The notes under the pieces are model-generated. The model was not told where the DNA came from and made no database searches. It saw only the letters and a list, made by a program, of their open reading frames with translations. 64,000 nt of DNA from Armatimonadetes bacterium 55-13 (GTDB lineage Bacteria; Armatimonadota; Fimbriimonadia; Fimbriimonadales; Fimbriimonadaceae): the NCBI GenBank assembly GCA_001898035.1, contig MKRX01000006.1, positions 576,150 through 640,149 of the forward strand, read 5' to 3'. Of this stretch, positions 18,979 through 26,679 are shown piece after piece (the stretch's first letter is position 1; each line of letters opens with the position of its first letter). The translations under genes were made by a program, and so were the position numbers.

Positions 18979-19243
18979 GAAGGCCATTGTGGGCGGGGAC
19001 GGATTCCCAAGTTCCTTTGAGGGTAACCCCTTGAGGAACATTGATTTGTCCCAGAAAAGGATAGCTTCCCGATGGAGCGTAAACCTGGACATGCTGGCTG
19101 GCAGCAGAGTCCAGAGCAGTTTGAAACGCCTTGGTGTCGTCGGTCTTACCATCACCCTTGGCGCCAAAGGAGGTGACATCGATCATGTTGGCTTGGCCAA
19201 AGGTCAGGGCGGTCGCCAAGGATGCAATCAAGGTTGGGATCAT
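18976..19243 (-). pseudogene. Pectate-lyase-like beta-helix protein, N-terminal half
   Basis: The ATG at 19243 gives MIPTLIASLATALTFGQA, a signal peptide. It is followed by DVTSFGAKGDGKTDDTKAFQ, the standard N-terminal capping motif of pectate-lyase-3/rhamnogalacturonase-type beta-helix proteins. The sequence then reads VPQGVTLKGTWESVPAHNGLR and loses the family pattern at the CGAG at 18979-18976. The C-terminal half is at 1600-2544 on the other strand. Past the breakpoint the frame stays open through the LipoA tail in a different reading frame and enters LipoB without a stop, producing a chimeric open frame. Confidence 0.82.
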
Positions 19244-19405
19244 GAGATTCGGATCGGAAGTTGGAACGCAAGGCCGGTCTTGCTTCGACTTGTCCTGCGC
19301 TTGACGGCAATTGCCGGACATTGCCCGTTTACGTACGCGGGGAAAGCGTAGCGGGGAATGTCCATCGATTACATCTTATGTTAACCAAATCAGTTTTTTA
19401 GGACG

Positions 19406-20650
19406 TTACTTCTTCCGAGGCGCCCAGATTCGATACTGACCGCTGGCGTGGAGCAATCCGAACATGTAGAGCATCCCATCGTAGTAACGCCATTGCCCGC
19501 TGGGAATAGGAGCGTTCCACAGGGCGTTGACGAAGTCGGGGGCGACTTTGTCCGTGGCGGCAAGACTTGCCGCGGCATTCATGGCGACGTGGCCCGTTGC
19601 TTGATAGTCAACCACGGGGTTGCCATCCACCGTATAGCCGGAAACGTATTTGGGTTTTTGGTTTGCGAAGAATTTGAGAAGACGATTCGTCTGCTCAACC
19701 TGCCACGGATCTTCCCCAAACCAAGCGTAATCCATAGCAATATTGCCCGCAACGCGGAAAGCATCCGATTGGAAATTATCCGACTTGTTGGTGCTGGGCC
19801 ATGGGGGCTTGGTTGGTTTGCCATCGAAAGTGCTGTAGTCAGGATAAAGCCCCGTTACAGGGTGAGCCGCCTTTTTGAAGAACTTGCGACTGGTGGCGGC
19901 GGCATCTTTCCAAAACTCTCGATCTTCCTTTGCCCACCTAGCCCAGAGTTCATAGAAGGCGGGAAGATGGTAGGAAGCATCGGTGAAAGTTGCGGCCTGA
20001 CCGTTCGGAACAAAGACAACCTGCTTCTCCTTGGAATCGAACATATTCATCGCGTTATCCACGATGCCTCCGTTGTCTTTTTCTTTTCGTAGCATGACGT
20101 GGAGAATATGATCGGCCTCGGCCCGGTAGTTTTTATAACCACTGGTTGATCCCCAACGGCCATCGGCGAAGAACAGGGCCATGGCGAAGTATTCCTCGCC
20201 ATCAGAGGCAGGAAACTTCGTGCGTTGCTTCCCGGAGTCCTCGCAAGACCATGCGAAGTAGCCTTTCCAGGGCCCCTCTTGGTGCTGCATATGGGTTTTG
20301 GCCCATTTCCAAAGGCGGTCGAACTCCGCTTGGCGGCCGTACTGCACCGCGATCATCATGCCGTAGGACATTCCCTCTGAGCGGACATCGCCATTGCCGA
20401 TGTCTTTGATGTATGCCATATCCTGGCCCACCGGATAATAAACGCGCTGGTTTTCGGTCCCTTCAAAGAGCTGTTTCCAGGCGGCGTTGAGCTTATCGCA
20501 AATCTCTTGATCCGACTTACCCTGCTCCCGGAAGAGGTTTCGGTATTGCCCAGTAGCGAACGACCGGGGACTCTTTCCCGCCGGGGCGGCTTTCGAAAGA
20601 GGCGGTTGAAAGAGGTCTTGAATGACAAGCACAGCAAGAAGGGTGAGCAT
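19406..20650 (-). CDS. GH8 family glycosidase, probable reducing-end xylose-releasing exo-oligoxylanase
   Basis: 414 residues. GH8 (alpha/alpha)6-barrel landmarks: GNGDVRSEGMSYGMMIAVQ with the proposed proton donor Glu92, then FAWSCEDSG, PASDGEEYFAMAL and a later DAFRVAGNIAMDYAWF containing the expected catalytic-base region. These match the exo-oligoxylanase (Rex) branch of GH8, which removes xylose from the reducing end of xylooligosaccharides. A short N-terminal hydrophobic segment is present (MLTLLAVLVIQ), so export is possible. The gene begins 4 bp after the GH52 xylosidase and is surely co-transcribed with it. Together the two would degrade xylooligosaccharides from both ends. Confidence 0.9.
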   Translation of the reverse strand: MLTLLAVLVIQDLFQPPLSKAAPAGKSPRSFATGQYRNLFREQGKSDQEICDKLNAAWKQLFEGTENQRVYYPVGQDMAYIKDIGNGDVRSEGMSYGMMIAVQYGRQAEFDRLWKWAKTHMQHQEGPWKGYFAWSCEDSGKQRTKFPASDGEEYFAMALFFADGRWGSTSGYKNYRAEADHILHVMLRKEKDNGGIVDNAMNMFDSKEKQVVFVPNGQAATFTDASYHLPAFYELWARWAKEDREFWKDAAATSRKFFKKAAHPVTGLYPDYSTFDGKPTKPPWPSTNKSDNFQSDAFRVAGNIAMDYAWFGEDPWQVEQTNRLLKFFANQKPKYVSGYTVDGNPVVDYQATGHVAMNAAASLAATDKVAPDFVNALWNAPIPSGQWRYYDGMLYMFGLLHASGQYRIWAPRKK

Positions 20651-20654
20651 GGTT

Positions 20655-22784
20655 CTAGGCGTTCAACTCGGTCATGGCTCCCGCAAGGAGCTTGGTTAGG
20701 TCTTGGAGGGGATCGACGGAGTGGGACTTCCACAAGGCTGCGGTCACTCCTCGTGGGTAGTAACGACTTCCGACTGCCTTCCCTTCTAACATCTGATCGC
20801 TCCACGCATAGTAAGCATTTTCAGGATCGAGAAGCCACTGAACGTGAGCTTTGTCGGCGTGCACGTCAGGAGCCTCTTTCAAGATGCGCTCGGCGACGAA
20901 CTGGCAAAGATAGATCTTACTAAGCCAAGAGTTGCGACTCGTCGAGCTGAGCCGCCAGCCTCCGTCTCCGAATCGGCAGATTCCCGAATCCATCACGGCC
21001 TTGAAGTGTCGGGTCAAAGTTCGGTTGAGTTCATGGAACGGTTCGGTCTCGATGCCAATCACGAATGGATAAACAAGGGCTTCAATCGCCGGGATGATTC
21101 TTGCATCGACTCCCTCACCGATGACGGCGGGTAGGAAGGCATCTTGGTCGGCAGAATTCGTGATGGTCTCTGACGCACGATGGGCCTGGACTCTGGCGCG
21201 ATTGGCGGCTTCTGGGTCTGAGAGATTATCAAACAAGTAGCCCAAGACGAGATAGGCGGCCCACGCCTTTACGCCTAGGTACAGATTGTTTCGGGCTTGA
21301 CCGAGACTGGCGTCTAAGCTGTCGTAAGTGGTGATTTCGGCCCCGCCCAGACAACGGTCGGCATCCAGACCGATAAGACCATTTCTCTTAGCCGGTTCGG
21401 GATGATCGCGATTCTCAAGGCTCTGGAGGCAGGCGAGGAAGGTATTGCGATGGGATTCAGCCCAATTCTGGTCACCCGTGCGTTTGAGGTAGAGACCAGC
21501 GGTAAGAACCCAATTCATCAACTCCTCTCCGCTCATGTAGGAAAAGCAGCCGTGGAGCCCAGCTTGCTCGTATCCTGAATACCCAGGCCGGGAAAAGTTG
21601 TTTGCAACCCCCATGTCATGAGTGAACGCAATACCTCCGGGCTGTGAATTGGGATTACCGGGAAATCGAACGCGATCTTGATAAGAGTATCTCTCTACAT
21701 AGAGGTCCAAGACGTTTCGGACTGTCCAAGGACTGAGTCCGAGTTCGAAAAACGCTTGGTCCACCGTAAGGTCGAAGGTGTTCATCATTCGATACTCGCC
21801 CTCATGGACAACCCATAGCGGGCGGCCATCTTCCCTCTCCAAAAGTTGGGTCGAGCCAAAGTAGCTGCGAATGGCATGAGCGAGCATGAAATGGCGTTCG
21901 GGCGTCATATCTTGAGCAAGAGCTCGATCAAAGGACTCGGCGAGAGCGATGGTCTTGTCGGCGTGAGTCAGCGCATGGATCAAGACCTCCTCGACCTGGT
22001 CAAACCATCGACGGTAGAGGTATTGCGTGGGAATGCCGGAGGTGGCAACTCCATCTCGGAAGAAGCCGATCGCGAATTGAAACGTGCGTTTCTCTCCGGG
22101 CTCGACGGTGGCAACGAGAAGGCCCAGGCTTCCCAGCATAAAGCTGAGGTTTTCGTGAAGGTGCGGAGATAGAATCGATTCCGGTTGCCAAGCCAAGCCA
22201 GCGTAAACATCAGAATCCATGGTGGCGATGGCGGTCGATGTTCCCTGACCCACCCCGATAAGGCCCAACTGATCTAGAATCCGCATTCCGGCCGACCTCT
22301 CCGAGCCCTTATAACCCAAAAAGGCACGACGAGGAAGTTTGCCCGATCGGTTATCGATGGTGAGTTCAGCGAGGACTGCCGGGGTGAGAGCACCCTTAGC
22401 ATCTTCTTGCTCCGGGTCCGGCACCGAACGAACGGGAGAAATCAAGCGAAAGGTGAGATCTCCGGCTCGCCATTCGTCGATAGAAGCGCTCATTCGGCGT
22501 TCGATTTCTTCTTCAGCGAATGGGAGAATGGCTTGAGCGACGGCTAGTTCGGACAAGTGTTCGGAATCGAAGTCATGGGCTGCGTTCTCTGCTCCACCGT
22601 AGAACGGCAAAGCATGGAACTGCCCCGATTCCTCCCTATCTTCGATGCCAATGTATACGCTTTCGTTGGCGGGGCCGTCCAATTCCAAGCCTAAGCCGCC
22701 CTTCGGTCCGCGAAATCCCAGGGTGAAACTGGCGAATGCCCCTACCGGAGAATGGTGGGCGTTGTAGAAAATGGAGCTCTTCAT
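20655..22784 (-). CDS. GH52 beta-xylosidase
   Basis: 709 residues from the ATG at 22784 (an in-frame TTG lies 9 nt earlier). The N-terminus FYNAHHSPVGAFASFTLGF and the blocks FMLAHAIRSY, EGEYRMMNTFDLTVDQ, TYDSLDASLGQARNNLYL and STSRNSWLSKIYLCQFVA are nearly diagnostic of GH52. By homology to the Geobacillus enzyme the nucleophile is Glu331 (HEGEY, in the longer-start numbering). The acid/base is the Asp in ITTYDSLD. GH52 enzymes remove xylose from the non-reducing end of xylooligosaccharides. No signal peptide is seen, so it is likely cytoplasmic. It lies between two small lipoprotein genes and GH8 in a probable lacI-headed operon. Confidence 0.95.
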   Translation of the reverse strand: MKSSIFYNAHHSPVGAFASFTLGFRGPKGGLGLELDGPANESVYIGIEDREESGQFHALPFYGGAENAAHDFDSEHLSELAVAQAILPFAEEEIERRMSASIDEWRAGDLTFRLISPVRSVPDPEQEDAKGALTPAVLAELTIDNRSGKLPRRAFLGYKGSERSAGMRILDQLGLIGVGQGTSTAIATMDSDVYAGLAWQPESILSPHLHENLSFMLGSLGLLVATVEPGEKRTFQFAIGFFRDGVATSGIPTQYLYRRWFDQVEEVLIHALTHADKTIALAESFDRALAQDMTPERHFMLAHAIRSYFGSTQLLEREDGRPLWVVHEGEYRMMNTFDLTVDQAFFELGLSPWTVRNVLDLYVERYSYQDRVRFPGNPNSQPGGIAFTHDMGVANNFSRPGYSGYEQAGLHGCFSYMSGEELMNWVLTAGLYLKRTGDQNWAESHRNTFLACLQSLENRDHPEPAKRNGLIGLDADRCLGGAEITTYDSLDASLGQARNNLYLGVKAWAAYLVLGYLFDNLSDPEAANRARVQAHRASETITNSADQDAFLPAVIGEGVDARIIPAIEALVYPFVIGIETEPFHELNRTLTRHFKAVMDSGICRFGDGGWRLSSTSRNSWLSKIYLCQFVAERILKEAPDVHADKAHVQWLLDPENAYYAWSDQMLEGKAVGSRYYPRGVTAALWKSHSVDPLQDLTKLLAGAMTELNA

Positions 22785-22857
22785 CTTTCTCAAATCAAGT
22801 GGGCAATAGCCCGACAGTCCCTTCTTGAGGGCAGATCAAGGACCGCTCCGAGGCGCA

Positions 22858-23286
22858 CTACTTGGAGCGCTTATATTCGACGTCTAACTTGGACGCCTTC
22901 TGTTTCAGATGAAGGATGTCACCTTTGAGTTCGGCCGCGTAGCGCGATACATAGGATTCCGGCCCTTCAACCTTGAACAATAAGTTCTTGTCGGAAATCT
23001 TCCATTCGCCAGCTGCCTTCGAAGTTCCTCGCCCCACGGCGACGTTCGTCATGTTGGCTTTGCCATCCTTCGAGAGTTCGAGCGTAGACGTTTTGTCCGC
23101 GGTGATCCAAATTCCCGCATAAGAGGGATCGACTTTGCCTTCGAACGCGATTTGGGGGGCAACCGGTTCCGGAGAGTTGGCTTCTGGTTCCCCGCAGCCA
23201 ACGATGATCCAAGCGCTCAGGATAGAGAGGGCGGCAGATGCGATCTTTCGACCTCCACCGCCCCACATGCGAGAACACCCAATCAT
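22858..23286 (-). CDS. Small secreted lipoprotein
   Basis: 142 residues. The ATG at 23286 overlaps the preceding stop as ATGA, which favours this start by translational coupling; a second ATG at 23268 is possible. The signal peptide ends in the lipobox IVGC near residue 31. The mature part has the pattern SYAGIWITADKTSTLELSKDGKA..AAGEWKISDKNL. This resembles small beta-rich lipoproteins in which a reference cost or effect is written as growth with TSTLEL-like strands, and has a distant feel of the lipoproteins at 39734 and 40217. The function is unknown. It is followed by GH52 after about 70 bp. Confidence 0.75.
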   Translation of the reverse strand: MIGCSRMWGGGGRKIASAALSILSAWIIVGCGEPEANSPEPVAPQIAFEGKVDPSYAGIWITADKTSTLELSKDGKANMTNVAVGRGTSKAAGEWKISDKNLLFKVEGPESYVSRYAAELKGDILHLKQKASKLDVEYKRSK

Positions 23287-23489
23287 TTGCCCTTGGCGAC
23301 TCCGTTCTGCTGGACCATCGATTCGCTTTGCCCCATCGCGCTTTGCATGGAGGCACGCGCCTCTGGGGGCATGGCGTCGATCTCAGCCTGAGTCATGGTT
23401 TTGTGGGGAGGAGGCGCCTGACCAGGGTCTCCTCCACTACAGCCAACGCTGACAACGGCAACGCCAATGAATAGGATGAGCTGCTTCAT
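23283..23489 (-). CDS. Very small lipoprotein
   Basis: 68 residues from the ATG at 23489. MKQLILFIGVAVVSVGC is a lipoprotein signal with lipobox SVGC. The mature part is Pro/Gln/Met-rich (PPPHKTMTQAEIDAMPPEARA) with no known domain. It starts 1 bp after the pseudopilin stop and overlaps the next lipoprotein by 4 bp, so the three are translationally linked. Longer in-frame starts would overlap the pseudopilin gene. Confidence 0.72.
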   Translation of the reverse strand: MKQLILFIGVAVVSVGCSGGDPGQAPPPHKTMTQAEIDAMPPEARASMQSAMGQSESMVQQNGVAKGK

Positions 23490-23490
23490 G

Positions 23491-24324
23491 TTAGTTGACG
23501 TAGGCTGCGCAAATTCCACCCGGGGTGAACATCCATGACCAGTCTTCGCCATTGATGGAGAAACCCGTGTAGATGTCTCGGCACCAGTTGAGAGCACCCT
23601 TCTTCATGGTCTTGGCGTGGCCGTCTGCCCAGGCGATATTCGCGGACTCAGTGTAACGATAGCGAGGCATCGCACAACTTGGCCCGGGTCCTGTGGGCGT
23701 CCAGTTACAACCGGCAAGATCGTTATCCCACTGAGCGCCGGAGGTCGGACCGGTCCAAGCGGGTGGGTATTGAGCGCCGCCGTGCCACCACCAGTGGTAC
23801 TCGATGAATCCTGATGACGAGTTTGACCAGTCCGGATTCACACCCACGGTCGTGATGATCATCGTTCCCGCTGGTTTTTCAAGCGAAGTTTGGGAGCGTG
23901 AAGGCTCCAGAGAAGCCGGATTCGCGTTGTGCCAGGGCAGCAGCGATACCGGGCCTGCGTAGCCATATTTGGAATTGCTGGGTTCAGTTGGGCTCCGCCA
24001 AAGATCGCCAACGGCTAGTTTCTGATTATTGGAGTAGGTTCCGTCCGATCGTCCGCCGCTCTTCACGTAGGGCTGAGTCGTTTCGCGCCACGTTACCCCG
24101 TTATCACCATAGTTGGGGTCAGGGTAGAAGCCGCGCGGGTAGAAGTCGTCGTAGTCCGACGAGTACATGATAAGGGCGGTGCCGAGCTGTTTGATATTCG
24201 ACAGGTCGGCGGATTTCTTTGCGGCTGCCTTGGCTTGGGCAAACACGGGGAACAGGATAGCGGCCAATATCGCGATGATCGCGATGACCACCAAAAGTTC
24301 AATGAGGGTAAATGCTTTTTTCAT
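23491..24324 (-). CDS. DUF1559-type pseudopilin (prepilin N-methylation signal)
   Basis: 278 residues. The start ATG 24324 gives [20 protein letters not shown], the class III (type IV pilin/T2SS) signal: cleavage falls before Phe with Glu at mature position 5. The upstream ATG at 24339 overlaps the lacI stop and only adds polar residues. The globular part ends with [15 protein letters not shown], the C-terminal motif of the large Planctomycetes/Armatimonadota pseudopilin family. These proteins are exported and processed by PilD-like peptidases; their function is largely unknown. It is the first gene after lacI and is separated by 1 bp from a lipoprotein gene. Confidence 0.9.
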   Translation of the reverse strand: MKKAFTLIELLVVIAIIAILAAILFPVFAQAKAAAKKSADLSNIKQLGTALIMYSSDYDDFYPRGFYPDPNYGDNGVTWRETTQPYVKSGGRSDGTYSNNQKLAVGDLWRSPTEPSNSKYGYAGPVSLLPWHNANPASLEPSRSQTSLEKPAGTMIITTVGVNPDWSNSSSGFIEYHWWWHGGAQYPPAWTGPTSGAQWDNDLAGCNWTPTGPGPSCAMPRYRYTESANIAWADGHAKTMKKGALNWCRDIYTGFSINGEDWSWMFTPGGICAAYVN

Positions 24325-24335
24325 AAGACAACTCT

Positions 24336-25361
24336 TCACTGAGTGCGTGGAGGCGCTGTGGATTCTCGGACATCGAGGCCACAGTCATAGATAGATGAGA
24401 CCGTGGGCGACGGGGGCGTACCCTCCGCCACTTCACGGATGAGAGAAAGCAAATGGAGCGTCGCCGCGTAGGCCATGCTCTCAACCGGCTGATTGACTGA
24501 TGTGAGTCGGGGCTTAGTACTCTCACAAAAACTTGAAGAGTCAAAACCGACGACCGACAAATCGTGCGGCACCGAGATGCCATAACGTTCACAAGCCTTT
24601 AGAAGGCGTCCGGCAAGGGTATCGCTGAAGCAGACCAGAGCCGTATGGGGTGGATTTGATCCTGCGTAATCTTGGACCTCCAAACACTGCTCATCCCAAA
24701 CGAGCGTATCCGGCGCCAACCCCTCTGCTAAAGCAGCGGTCACCAGCGCGTCACGACGAGCCCGTCCTTCCATCGCCTTTTCGTTGATCGGTTCGATCAC
24801 GTAAGCGATGCGACGATGCCCGAGAGATTTCAGATGCTTCACGACATGGCGCATAGCGCCATCGTTATCCGCACAAAACGATGGGATACCGGGGAGGAAG
24901 CCAGGAGGGGCGTGCATCGTCACCACCGGAACGCTGGAGGAACGGATTGCTTCGATCGAAGCGTCGTCATAATCGGGACGACACCACAAAACGCCATCAA
25001 ATCGGCCGTCTGAAATCGATCCTGCGTCACTCCCGAGTATTAGTTTTGGGCAAAGTGCGAGGGCGCAATCGGCAGGAAAAAGGGCTGCCATGACGCCATT
25101 AAGAAGCTGGGGATAATAGGGTCGCTCTTCTCCCAGTCGATCGAAGTGCTGGAAAACGACTCCCACCATATTTGTTCGCTGGCTGCGGAACGAGCGGGCA
25201 AGGTGGTTTGGGCGATAGCGTAGTTCCCGGGCTATCTTCCGGATGTGTTCGGCTTTCTCCGGGCTGACCTTTACGTTGCTCCCCGTTCCGTTGAGAACGG
25301 CGGAAACAGCCATCGCAGAGACACCGGCGGCTTCGGCAATGTCGCGAATCGTTGTTTTCAT
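24336..25361 (-). CDS. LacI family transcriptional regulator
   Basis: 341 residues. The N-terminal helix-turn-helix is [24 protein letters not shown] (residues 3-26), followed by a hinge helix with RPNHLARSF and a periplasmic-binding-protein-like effector domain (about 60-335). It heads a minus-strand run of pseudopilin, two lipoproteins, GH52 and GH8, so a xylooligosaccharide or xylose-derived effector is likely (inference from context). Two near-identical candidate operators lie upstream; one overlaps its own transcription start, suggesting autoregulation and control of the run. Confidence 0.94.
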   Translation of the reverse strand: MKTTIRDIAEAAGVSAMAVSAVLNGTGSNVKVSPEKAEHIRKIARELRYRPNHLARSFRSQRTNMVGVVFQHFDRLGEERPYYPQLLNGVMAALFPADCALALCPKLILGSDAGSISDGRFDGVLWCRPDYDDASIEAIRSSSVPVVTMHAPPGFLPGIPSFCADNDGAMRHVVKHLKSLGHRRIAYVIEPINEKAMEGRARRDALVTAALAEGLAPDTLVWDEQCLEVQDYAGSNPPHTALVCFSDTLAGRLLKACERYGISVPHDLSVVGFDSSSFCESTKPRLTSVNQPVESMAYAATLHLLSLIREVAEGTPPSPTVSSIYDCGLDVRESTAPPRTQ

Positions 25362-25362
25362 A

Positions 25363-25378
25363 GATTTACAGTTAAATC
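25363..25378. promoter_or_regulatory. Candidate LacI operator O1
   Basis: GATTTACAGTTAAATC: 6-bp inverted arms GATTTA/TAAATC around a 4-bp centre. It lies 1 bp upstream of the lacI start codon and just downstream of the predicted -10 box, so binding would block initiation. A second copy (15 of 16 bases identical, same orientation) is at 25489-25504. Confidence 0.72.
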
Positions 25379-25386
25379 AACGACAC

Positions 25387-25416
25387 ACTATACAATCACT
25401 TTTTCAACTTTATCAA
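25387..25416 (-). promoter_or_regulatory. Predicted promoter of the lacI operon
   Basis: On the minus strand TTGATA (25416-25411), an 18-bp spacer and TATAGT (25392-25387) resemble a sigma-70-type promoter. O1 starts 8 bp downstream of the -10 box. Confidence 0.5.
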
Positions 25417-25488
25417 AGAAATATCTGAGACCCCGCATTGTTAACTAATCGTTCAGTCACTTTCAGATTCAAACTCTGAACACGGAGC

Positions 25489-25504
25489 GATTTACAGTTA
25501 AATT
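25489..25504. promoter_or_regulatory. Candidate LacI operator O2
   Basis: GATTTACAGTTAAATT, differing from O1 only at the last base. It lies upstream of the predicted lacI promoter and 23 bp beyond the end of the esterase pseudogene; no other promoter is near. The O1 to O2 centre distance is 126 bp, about 12 helical turns, which suits repression by DNA looping. Confidence 0.65.
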
Positions 25505-25526
25505 AAACAGGTAATTTTGCTTGCCC

Positions 25527-26638
25527 TCAGTCGAGATATCTTGAGGCAAATTCGATGAAAGTCGGCCAATTGGGGCCGTTCGAATGTCCCCCATGGTGCT
25601 GACTGAAGGCCAGATCTCCGCCGATCAACGGCGTCCCCTCGGGAGGCATCTCGGTGGTGCCCAATCCCTTATTTCCAAGTAATTCATAGACTGGCGAGGC
25701 CAAAGAAGTCGCCATAAAGGTTCCTCGCGAATCGATCCAAATGCCCTCGACGTTCGGTGAGCCCACCCCGACAAACACCGGACGAGGGGCGCATAACGCC
25801 ACCAATCCACGTGCGTCCACCGGAAAATCCTTCGGCGTCAACGGGCCTGCGTACTTCACGTAGTTGCCCGCCATCCAGCCCACCTTTTTGGCGTTCACCC
25901 TTCTATCGATCTGAAGGTAGTCCAGCACTCGACCCGCGCCCCAAGCCCACGCCTTCAGCGCTCCCCATTGATCGGGCTTTCGGGGTTGTCCCTTGTTGAC
26001 CAGGCCGATAATCCCCTTGGTCAGACCGCCGCCGTTATCCGCTTGAACGCTGGTCGGGTCCAAGACGGTATAGCCCCCTTCGCGAGCACTTGATCCTGCC
26101 AAGTCGGCCCCTGGCTATTGCGCGGCCTCCGAAATCCGGGGAATCCGAACTCGATGATCACCGGAACCGGCCCCTTCGCCTTCTCCGGCAGCGTCAGTGA
26201 GCACTTGATCTCCACGGTAACCGCCGGATAACTGGCGTTGTCCACGCGCCCAATTAACCGGCGCGTGTTCCCCTCCTCCCCCTCCACTGTCCACCTCACC
26301 TTGGGCAGCTTCGAGGGCGGTCGACCATAAATCTCTCGATCCATGTCGTCCAAAATCTCCTTCCTCCGCCGATCCCATTCCTTTCGGGATTTCACCGGCT
26401 TGCCATCCCGGAACTTCAGCGCGTCCGGAATATCCGGATAGGGATTTGCCTTCGCCCCGTCGGTGTTCGCAAAGTTCGGCGAATCAGGATTCATCCCATC
26501 CACCCCCGGACGGAGGGCATCGATTCCCAACTCCTTCAGCAGACGGGCATGGTCTTGCGCAGCGGTGAGATTAACGGGTGGTGGAACCTGCTTTACAGGG
26601 TCCATGTTAGCTGCAATAATGAGGAGACAGGGCAACAT
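25527..26638 (-). pseudogene. CE15 glucuronoyl esterase pseudogene (frameshift plus internal deletion)
   Basis: The first frame (26638-26021) carries the N-terminus of a CE15-like 4-O-methyl-glucuronoyl methylesterase with PVPVIIEFGFPGFRRP and TWQDQVLAKG. It then shifts at a run of five C on the + strand (26074-26078). One extra base would restore LAKGGYTVLDPTSVQADNG, which continues in the next frame through GLTKGIIGLVNKG and RVLDYLQIDRRVNAKKVG. At 25877/25878 the sequence jumps from AKKVG straight to WMAGNYVKYAGPLTPKD. Relatives have about 50 residues here, including the GHSR-type nucleophile serine. The gene therefore cannot make an active esterase. It would have removed glucuronate-lignin cross-links from xylan, fitting the neighbouring xylanolytic genes. 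Confidence 0.83.
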
Positions 26639-26679
26639 TTAACCGTATATTAGCTCTGTCAGTCGAAGAGGACAACCCT

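Noticed and set aside
17447-19321. A single 624-residue gene on the minus strand
   Set aside because: It joins a beta-helix N-half, out-of-frame LipoA tail bases and the complete LipoB. The internal signal peptide at 18796 and the family match show three pieces brought together by the inversion.
26074-26078. Five-base C run in the esterase as a phase-variation tract
   Set aside because: The run is too short for efficient slippage and the gene also has a large internal deletion, so reversion would not restore activity.
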